A stretch of 5,840 nucleotides of DNA, taken from positions 1 to 5,840 of the forward strand of contig JAKATY010000015.1 in the NCBI GenBank assembly GCA_021827955.1, given 5' to 3'. Below are positions 1 to 4,341 of the stretch, in pieces. The DNA comes from Microcaldota archaeon. Its GTDB lineage: Archaea; Micrarchaeota; Micrarchaeia; Micrarchaeales; Micrarchaeaceae. The notes beneath the pieces are model-generated. The model did no database searches. It was not told the origin of the DNA and saw only the letters and a program-made list of their open reading frames with translations. Both the position numbers and the translations under genes were made by a program. How positions within the stretch are numbered: the stretch's first letter is position 1; each line of letters starts with the position of its first letter.

Positions 1-18
1 TCTTGCTACAAGTAAAGC

Positions 19-27
19 TAAATAAAT
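19..27 (+). promoter_or_regulatory. Possible TATA box (box A) for the tRNA-Glu gene
   Basis: The A/T-rich string TAAATAAAT is centred about 37 bases before the first base of the tRNA. With the usual archaeal spacing of about 25 bases from box to transcript start, transcription would begin near base 48 and leave a short 5' leader of about 12 bases for RNase P to remove. This is the best TATA-like string in the 59 bases before the tRNA. Such strings are common in A/T-rich spacers, so the call is tentative. Nothing else can be recognised in bases 1-59. Confidence 0.35.
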
Positions 28-59
28 TCCTGCGCAAAGTTAAGCTGCGAAAAAGTTTT

Positions 60-134
60 GCTCTGATCGTCTAGCCCGGTCAAGGACGCGAGCCTCTCAC
101 GCTCGAAACCTGGGTTCAAATCCCAGCCAGAGCA
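60..134 (+). tRNA. tRNA-Glu, anticodon CTC
   Basis: The sequence folds into a complete cloverleaf, with no intron. The acceptor stem is 60-66 with 127-133. The D stem is 69-72 with 84-87, and its loop contains the GG pair at 78-79. A perfect five-pair anticodon stem is 89-93 with 101-105. The T stem is 110-114 with 122-126 around the loop TTCAAAT, and the variable loop has four bases. The anticodon at 96-98 is CTC, preceded by T95 and followed by A99, so it reads the glutamate codon GAG. The discriminator base is A134 and no CCA follows, so CCA must be added by the nucleotidyltransferase. The last acceptor pair (A66 with C127, tRNA positions 7 and 66) is a mismatch; the other six acceptor pairs are Watson-Crick. 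The general sequence agrees with archaeal tRNA-Glu. A second tRNA-Glu with anticodon TTC would be expected elsewhere in the genome. Confidence 0.97.
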
Positions 135-154
135 TTTGAGAATTAGGTACGGGC

Positions 155-173
155 GTCTAAGCCTCTCCTAGAC
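155..173. repeat. Short hairpin in the tRNA 3' flank
   Basis: GTCTA at 155-159 is complementary to TAGAC at 169-173 and encloses a nine-base loop. The hairpin begins about 20 bases after the tRNA. It could mark the tRNA trailer or a weak stop signal, but no T-run follows, so a terminator call is not justified. The left arm and loop together also resemble two joined pieces of the tRNA itself (CGTCTA at 68-73 and AGCCTCTC at 91-98). The rest of 135-220 shows no gene, promoter or other recognisable element. Confidence 0.35.
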
Positions 174-220
174 TTAAAGCCAAAGCGCAATCTCTTTAGT
201 CCTGATAAAAACCTATTGCT

Positions 221-259
221 ACAGTTTTAGAACACAGGACATGTCCTTAAAACTGTTCT
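221..259. repeat. Inverted repeat with two alternative outer stems, between convergent genes
   Basis: The centre is a perfect 12-base palindrome, AGGACATGTCCT (236-247). Outer arms ACAGTTTTA (221-229) and TAAAACTGT (248-256) are exact 9-base complements. A competing pair, AGAACA (229-234) with TGTTCT (254-259), encloses the same centre. The two outer stems share bases 229 and 254-256, so they cannot form together. The element starts 10 bases beyond the stop codon of the minus-strand surface-protein gene, where a transcript-end structure would sit. On that strand a run of five T follows further on (positions 208-212 read in reverse). It may be a 3'-end hairpin or terminator for that gene, or a protein-binding palindrome. 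The structure is clear in the sequence; the role is inferred. Confidence 0.5.
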
Positions 260-268
260 GTACCGCAT

Positions 269-1825
269 TTACGACACAGCCCCGAAGGTTACGCTGGGCA
301 TTACTCCGTTGGGCGGGTAGGCACGTGCTACCATTAAAGCCCAATATGTTACATCTGATGTTGAACCAGAGTAAGGAAACAACTCTATGGCGTTAAAACT
401 AGTGTATGTAGTGTCTGAGCCAGTGACTTTGGTAGATGATGAGCTTACGTCAAGAGTGTTCTGCCACGGTTCTACCCAACCAGTCATAGAGCCTCCTGAA
501 ACATATTGGAACTCCAAGGCATACCAAGTGCTCGCTGATTGAGAGTAAGAGGGGTTAGATATTTCAGTCAAGGAAGTTCCTGTTGTTTTAAACAGTTCAA
601 AATTCGCATTAAAATTGTCTCCTGGGTCAACAACATATCCATCCCACTCTCCTGCTGTAGTAGAACCTGCCCCAATGCCAACATCATAGCTTTGTGCATT
701 TGTCTTGACCCATGTTGTAATTATAAAGCTTGATGGCAGAGTGGAAGCCAAATTAATAAAAGCAAGCTCTTGTCCAGTAGTTCCTGTCCATGTAAGCAAA
801 GGTTGGCTTGCTCCAGTAGGTCCTGTTGCTGTTGTTATGCTGTAATAAGATGTTCCTAAATGCGATGAGGATATGGGGTTGCTTTGCATATTAAAGTAAG
901 CCAAGAACACGCTTGCCCCATCGTCGTATTCAGCGTAGGTTGAGCTGAGCTGTGGGGCTTCGCCTATGCCTGTTGTCCCTGAGCTTGAGAGGAGGTTTGT
1001 GCTGGCACTTGCAAAACCCAAATAAACTGTTATCGAGTTGGAAGCTGGCACTCCGTTGGCCAAGTTTAACCACACGGTAATCGTGCCGCTGGAATTGCTC
1101 TCTATCCATGCTGGTATTACGCTTCCGCTCCCAGTGAAGAATTCAAAATTTGCGATATTGCCGTTGTAGGTAAGATAATTGGAATAACTAGATTCTGAGA
1201 ACTGCACCATCTGCTGGAACGGTGCCGGTGTTGCTGCGGTCTGGGAGTTTGTTATTGTGATCGGCACGTACGTCAATATTCCTGAAGGCACAGTTGAAGG
1301 TTTTGGCTGCAAGACTGCTACAGTTGAACTCGCCTTTACCGTAAGTGTTGCGATTTCAACGTTTTGTGTTACTCCATACTCGCTATAACTCATGTATAGG
1401 TATCCTGATAATGGAGTACCAAGAGAGTATGACGAAGGGTAAGGTGATCCGGTCGGCAGCTGAACCTGGATGTTTTCTTCCTGCCCAGACATAAGAGTTC
1501 CAATGCTTGCCTGTGCAGCATTGCTCAGTGTGCCTCCTGTAGGCACAAAATAAACGTTCACGTTGCTCAGCTGCGTGCCGGTTGCCTGCCCTACTGTAAG
1601 GCTTAATACTCCGCTTGAAGAAAGTGTTGCACCCTGGCAGTAGTAGCCTGATTCGGCAATGCAGCCCTGCGGGAGGAAAGAAGAGCCGTTGAATACACCT
1701 AATGAATAAAGTGCGCCTAGAACAACTGCGATAATGAGAATTGCCCAGCCGTATGTCATGAGGTACTCCATTGCGCTCTGCGCTTTTGCCGAAGCTTTTT
1801 TCAAAAGCTTCCCTCTCTTTTGCAT
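269..1825 (-). CDS. Large pilin-like surface protein: class III signal peptide, DUF2341-like and lectin-like (LamG-type) domains
   Basis: Starting at the ATG at 1825 the product has 518 residues. Residues 1-15 are a basic leader (MQKRGKLLKKASAKA), followed by QSAMEYLMTYGWAILI and a hydrophobic helix to about residue 45. This is the archaeal class III prepilin pattern, with cleavage expected before Gln16 and Glu at +5. Two cysteines (55 and 63) lie just past the helix and could form a disulfide. Residues about 65-170 look like a beta-sandwich linker domain. Residues about 185-305 resemble DUF2341 (PITITNS at its start, then IPAWIESNSSGTITVWL, then SITVYLGFASAS). Residues about 306-510 resemble a concanavalin/LamG-like fold, seen also at the C-terminal end of other DPANN surface proteins. 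N-glycosylation sequons occur at Asn46 and Asn244. The chain is rich in Ser, Thr and Gly, as exported proteins often are. An upstream ATG at 1930 would add 35 residues, but it would bury the signal at an odd distance and run past this gene's own promoter, so I prefer 1825. The protein is probably membrane-anchored or filament-associated and faces outside; its ligand is unknown. Confidence 0.85.
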   Translation of the reverse strand: MQKRGKLLKKASAKAQSAMEYLMTYGWAILIIAVVLGALYSLGVFNGSSFLPQGCIAESGYYCQGATLSSSGVLSLTVGQATGTQLSNVNVYFVPTGGTLSNAAQASIGTLMSGQEENIQVQLPTGSPYPSSYSLGTPLSGYLYMSYSEYGVTQNVEIATLTVKASSTVAVLQPKPSTVPSGILTYVPITITNSQTAATPAPFQQMVQFSESSYSNYLTYNGNIANFEFFTGSGSVIPAWIESNSSGTITVWLNLANGVPASNSITVYLGFASASTNLLSSSGTTGIGEAPQLSSTYAEYDDGASVFLAYFNMQSNPISSSHLGTSYYSITTATGPTGASQPLLTWTGTTGQELAFINLASTLPSSFIITTWVKTNAQSYDVGIGAGSTTAGEWDGYVVDPGDNFNANFELFKTTGTSLTEISNPSYSQSASTWYALEFQYVSGGSMTGWVEPWQNTLDVSSSSTKVTGSDTTYTSFNAIELFPYSGSTSDVTYWALMVARAYPPNGVMPSVTFGAVS

Positions 1826-1840
1826 ATTCTCATATCTACT

Positions 1841-1860
1841 ATTAAAAAAAACAATAAATA
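1841..1860 (-). promoter_or_regulatory. Promoter of the surface-protein gene (TATA box plus T-run)
   Basis: Read on the minus strand this is TATTTATTG followed by a run of T. The TATTTATT box (1853-1860) is centred about 31 bases before the ATG at 1825. At normal archaeal spacing, transcription would begin only a few bases before the ATG, giving an almost leaderless mRNA. There is no good Shine-Dalgarno sequence before the ATG. This supports 1825 over the upstream ATG at 1930, which lies beyond this promoter. Confidence 0.5.
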
Positions 1861-1939
1861 CCTTTCTACCTGCGAGTTGCCGTTGAACCAGGGTGCCGTT
1901 TGCATGCTGCCCCTTTTCCTCTTCCTGCAAAATGTGCAG

Positions 1940-1950
1940 TTATTTATTTT
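1940..1950 (+). promoter_or_regulatory. TATA box of the DNA ligase gene
   Basis: TTATTTATTTT is centred about 35 bases before the ligase ATG at 1980, predicting a transcript start near 1970 and a leader of about 10 bases. The same TATTTATT core followed by T occurs on the opposite strand at 1853-1860 for the divergent gene, so the 154-base spacer carries one promoter for each direction. Confidence 0.5.
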
Positions 1951-1968
1951 TTGCCTGCGCTAACGGAA

Positions 1969-1973
1969 AGGTG
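1969..1973 (+). promoter_or_regulatory. Shine-Dalgarno-like site that selects the ligase start
   Basis: AGGTG lies six bases before the ATG at 1980, a good spacing for ribosome binding. It supports 1980 as the start rather than the in-frame ATG at 1893, which lies upstream of the TATA box and would add 29 cysteine-rich residues unlike any DNA ligase N-terminus. If the transcript really starts near 1970, part of this site would be lost, so the start could instead be nearly leaderless. Confidence 0.45.
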
Positions 1974-1979
1974 CGTCTT

Positions 1980-3767
1980 ATGCAGTTCTTCGAGCTTTCT
2001 GAATACTACAGCAAGTTAGAGTCCACTTCCTCGCGCCTTGGCATGATAGACATACTCAAGGACGTCTTCAAAAACTCGGAGAAGGGCGAAATAGATAAGA
2101 TAATATACATAACGCAGGGAGTTCTTGCCCCTCCTTTTGAAGGGGTCGAGTTCGGGCTTGCCGAGAAAATGGCTGAGGAAGCAGTTTCTATCGCCACTGG
2201 CTTCAGCAAGGAAGAGGTAAATTCCCTTTACAAGAAGAAAGGCGATCTCGGGAGCGTTGCGGAAGATCTTGTGCAGAAGTCAAAGCTCAAGAGGATGAGC
2301 GCCAGGAAATATTCTATAGGCGAGGTCTATGATTCTATGCTTAAAATATCCAGGAGCTCGGGAGAAGGGAGCAAAAATGTCAAGATAAAGCTTCTTGCTG
2401 AAATGATAGCTTCTTCAACCCCGCTTGAGGCAAAGTATCTTGTGCGGTATCCGCTGGGAGAGCTCCGAATGGGCGTTGGGGATGCTACGATACTCGAAGC
2501 CCTCTCGGTAGCGTTTACCGGAGAGCGCAAGCTCAAGGAAAGCCTGGAGCGTGCGTACAATATATGCAGCGATCTCGGGCTTGTGGGTGCAGTGCTCATG
2601 GAGAAGGGAGAGAGCGGGATCAAGTCATTCAAGGTTACTCTTTTTAAGCCTATAAGGCCGGCTCTCGCGGAAAGGATGCCAACAGCAGAGCAGATACTTG
2701 AAAAGATGCACGGCAAGGCTGCAGTAGAGCAGAAGTACGACGGCTTCAGGTGCCAGGCCCACAAGAGCGGCAAAAAGGTGCAGCTGTATTCGCGCAGGCT
2801 TGAAAACATAACAAGCATGTTTCCTGATATCGTCCGCGCAGTTCAAACAGAGATAAAGGCTGAATCTGTCATCTTCGAAGGAGAAGCGCTTGGATTCAAC
2901 GAGGCTACAAACGAGTTCATGCCGTTCCAGGAGACAATGCAAAGAAAGCGAAAGCATGGCATAGAAGAAATGGCGGGCGAAATCCCCCTGCATCTCTTCG
3001 CTTTCGATATCATGTTCCTCAATGGCGAGGACTATCTCAACCAGCCCTATGAAAAGAGGCGCAAAGCTCTTGAGGAAGTGGTTGCAGGCTCGAAGACGAT
3101 AAAGCCTTCGACGCGCATAATAACCAGCTCGCCGAAAGAGCTCGACAAGTTCTTCGAGGATTCTATAGAAAAAGGCCTGGAAGGGATAGTAGCAAAGGAT
3201 CTGGAGTCGCACTATATAGCAGGAGCAAGGAAGTTCTCATGGATAAAGATGAAGAGGAGCTACATGGGCAAGCTCTCCGACACTTTAGACCTTGTGATAG
3301 TAGGCTACTATCTCGGCAGAGGCTCGCGATCGGAATTCCAGTTCGGCGGCCTGCTGTGCGCGGTATACAACAAGAAGCGCGACATGTTCGAGACAGTGTC
3401 GCGCATAGGCACAGGCTTCACGGAGAAACAGATGTCAGAGCTCAAGACCCTGCTTGACAAGTCCAAGGTCAAGAGCAGACCGGCGCGCGTGGATTCGCTG
3501 ATAGCGCCGGACTTTTGGGTAGAGCCTAGGTACGTTGTAACAGTAAAGGCAGATGAGATAACGAAGTCCCCAACGCACACGTGCGGAAGAGGCAGCAAGG
3601 AGAAGGGCGGAGCAGGAGAAGAGGACGTGGGCTATGCGCTTAGGTTTCCGCGAATCGTGGGCGAGGAGGCAGTGCGCAGCGACAAGAGCGTAGAAGATGC
3701 TACTACTACGCAGGAAGTGCTGGAGATGTACAATAACCAGAAGAGAGTAAGAGTTGAAGACAAATGA
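1980..3767 (+). CDS. lig: ATP-dependent DNA ligase, archaeal/eukaryotic ligase I type
   Basis: This enzyme seals nicks in DNA using ATP, joining Okazaki fragments and completing repair. The 595-residue product is a usual length for the archaeal family. It opens with MQFFELSEYYSKLESTSSR, typical of archaeal ligases. Domains in order are an N-terminal DNA-binding domain (about 1-215, with the conserved YLVRYPLGELRMGVGD at 153-168), an adenylation domain (about 216-430) and an OB-fold domain (about 431-595). All nucleotidyltransferase motifs are visible: motif I KYDGFR at 252-257 with the AMP-accepting Lys252, motif III FEGEAL around Glu300, motif IIIa LFAFDIMF at 339-346, motif IV EGIVAKD at 401-407, motif V WIKMKRSY at 421-428, and motif VI RFPRI at 555-559. 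The C-terminal EDATTTQEVLEMY is also family-typical. The stretch between HTC and YALRFPRI is long and rich in Gly, Lys and Glu. The gene is intact, is not in an operon here, and is divergent from the surface-protein gene. I am very sure of the function. Confidence 0.98.
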   Translation: MQFFELSEYYSKLESTSSRLGMIDILKDVFKNSEKGEIDKIIYITQGVLAPPFEGVEFGLAEKMAEEAVSIATGFSKEEVNSLYKKKGDLGSVAEDLVQKSKLKRMSARKYSIGEVYDSMLKISRSSGEGSKNVKIKLLAEMIASSTPLEAKYLVRYPLGELRMGVGDATILEALSVAFTGERKLKESLERAYNICSDLGLVGAVLMEKGESGIKSFKVTLFKPIRPALAERMPTAEQILEKMHGKAAVEQKYDGFRCQAHKSGKKVQLYSRRLENITSMFPDIVRAVQTEIKAESVIFEGEALGFNEATNEFMPFQETMQRKRKHGIEEMAGEIPLHLFAFDIMFLNGEDYLNQPYEKRRKALEEVVAGSKTIKPSTRIITSSPKELDKFFEDSIEKGLEGIVAKDLESHYIAGARKFSWIKMKRSYMGKLSDTLDLVIVGYYLGRGSRSEFQFGGLLCAVYNKKRDMFETVSRIGTGFTEKQMSELKTLLDKSKVKSRPARVDSLIAPDFWVEPRYVVTVKADEITKSPTHTCGRGSKEKGGAGEEDVGYALRFPRIVGEEAVRSDKSVEDATTTQEVLEMYNNQKRVRVEDK

Positions 3768-3818
3768 CCTTCTCGAGTCTCTCAAACCAAGACGCAAACG
3801 CAAGCGGAAAATTAGCGC

Positions 3819-3823
3819 TTTTT
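3819..3823 (+). terminator. Possible T-run terminator after the ligase gene
   Basis: Five consecutive T lie about 50 bases after the ligase stop, just after AGCGCT and within the stop-codon region of the convergent regulator gene. Archaeal polymerase can stop at such U-runs without a hairpin. The run is short and no strong stem precedes it, so this is only a likely place for termination. The 54-base gap (3768-3821) holds nothing else that I can recognise. Confidence 0.3.
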
Positions 3824-4148
3824 ATACTTTCCTTGCATTCTCTATGATTTTGGAGAATTTCTTAACGCCAAGCACCACGTCCTTTATCTTTGGATTAAGC
3901 TTGTATCCAAGGCTGTAACCAATATCTGTCCTTATGTGCGTTGGCTGTATGACGTTGAGGTCCAGAGACAGCTCCCTAAGCGTGAATATGAGCGTCTTCC
4001 TTGTGAATTTCTTCTCAAGCACAGAATAAAGCTCTCTTGTGGTCCTGGGAGACTTCACAAGGAGCAGCTCCAGAACCGCATAGTTGGGCCTGCTAATCGC
4101 CTTTCTCAAAGCCCATATGTTGTCCAGTGCCTTGTCCTTCTTTATCAT
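3822..4148 (-). CDS. Small winged-helix DNA-binding protein, probable transcription regulator
   Basis: The product has 108 residues with many Lys and Arg and no membrane segment or signal. Its pattern fits a winged helix-turn-helix: a first helix at about 20-33 (RPNYAVLELLLVKS), a second at about 36-47 (TRELYSVLEKKF), a recognition helix at about 48-61 (TRKTLIFTLRELSL), and a likely wing at about 63-85, ending in YSLGYKLNP. A final helix (about 86-106) could support dimerisation. I do not recognise a named family; it looks like the ArsR/PadR/HxlR-like group in general shape only. There are no visible metal-binding cysteines. The gene is convergent with the ligase and divergent from the secretion ATPase gene, so self-regulation and control of the ATPase are both plausible but unproven. 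The start at 4148 is supported by a TATA box at the right distance for a leaderless mRNA, and there is no other Met in the chain. Confidence 0.75.
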   Translation of the reverse strand: MIKKDKALDNIWALRKAISRPNYAVLELLLVKSPRTTRELYSVLEKKFTRKTLIFTLRELSLDLNVIQPTHIRTDIGYSLGYKLNPKIKDVVLGVKKFSKIIENARKV

Positions 4149-4170
4149 AATTAGCTATTGTTGAACAAGC

Positions 4171-4186
4171 TTTATAAACCTTTTTA
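4171..4186 (-). promoter_or_regulatory. Strong promoter of the winged-helix gene, leaderless mRNA predicted
   Basis: TTTATAAA (4171-4178) is centred about 26 bases before the ATG at 4148. On the minus strand it is preceded by the purine-rich ATAAAAAGG, a good candidate for the transcription factor B recognition element. This spacing puts the transcript start at the ATG itself, so translation would be leaderless. The box is palindromic, but the purine-rich flank lies only on the minus-strand side, which favours transcription toward the regulator gene. Confidence 0.65.
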
Positions 4187-4201
4187 TCTCTGTGCATGTT
4201 T

Positions 4202-4237
4202 ATCGACAAAGGTATCCCGTTGTCCATCGAGGTATCA
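4202..4237. promoter_or_regulatory. Candidate operator: repeated short motifs in the divergent spacer
   Basis: AGGTATC occurs at 4210-4216 and again at 4230-4236, exactly 20 bases apart, close to two helical turns. GACAA (4205-4209) and TTGTC (4220-4224) form an inverted repeat around the first copy. ATCGAC occurs at 4202-4207 and again at 4255-4260. The cluster lies between the regulator promoter and the ATPase promoter, where a winged-helix protein could bind. The repeats are short and could be chance; the role is inferred. Confidence 0.3.
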
Positions 4238-4288
4238 TAACTTAAAGGCGTGAAATCGACTGCTTTTGCATTTCTTGTGCAAACCATA

Positions 4289-4299
4289 AGTATTTAAAT
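4289..4299 (+). promoter_or_regulatory. Probable TATA box of the secretion ATPase gene
   Basis: AGTATTTAAAT is the best TATA-like string upstream of the ATPase start. It predicts transcription from near 4322 and a leader of about 20 bases before the ATG at 4342. No Shine-Dalgarno sequence is visible in that leader. A weaker A/T string nearer the ATG (around 4319-4327) is an alternative that would give a leaderless transcript only with unusually short spacing. Confidence 0.45.
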
Positions 4300-4341
4300 T
4301 TTTAGTCAAGTAAATAATCATATACTAAAGTAAATGATTTC

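Noticed and set aside
221..259. The inverted repeat as part of a CRISPR array or transposon end
   Set aside because: There is only one copy in the window, with no spaced direct repeats, no transposase and no target-site duplication.
539..733. A cysteine-rich 64-codon plus-strand frame
   Set aside because: It is antisense to the well-supported surface-protein gene, and its cysteines arise from the complementary Ser/Thr/Ala codons.
2327..3212. Two overlapping minus-strand open frames (163 and 195 codons)
   Set aside because: Both are antisense to the ligase adenylation domain and overlap each other. They reflect the codon composition of the ligase and show no family motif or promoter.
3435..3803. 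A 122-codon minus-strand open frame across the ligase 3' end
   Set aside because: It is antisense to ligase motif VI and its product looks random and arginine-rich. A second minus-strand frame at 3308-3598 was rejected on the same grounds.
4196..4240. A 14-codon plus-strand frame (MFIDKGIPLSIEVS) as a possible leader peptide
   Set aside because: It has no Shine-Dalgarno site, and the palindromic TATA box upstream is better oriented for the minus strand. It does not reach the ATPase gene and such short frames are expected by chance.
4093..4287. A 64-codon minus-strand frame upstream of and overlapping the winged-helix gene
   Set aside because: An A/T box does lie at a suitable distance from its ATG. 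However, the last third is just the regulator gene read out of frame, there is no recognisable domain, and it runs across the regulator promoter and the repeat cluster.
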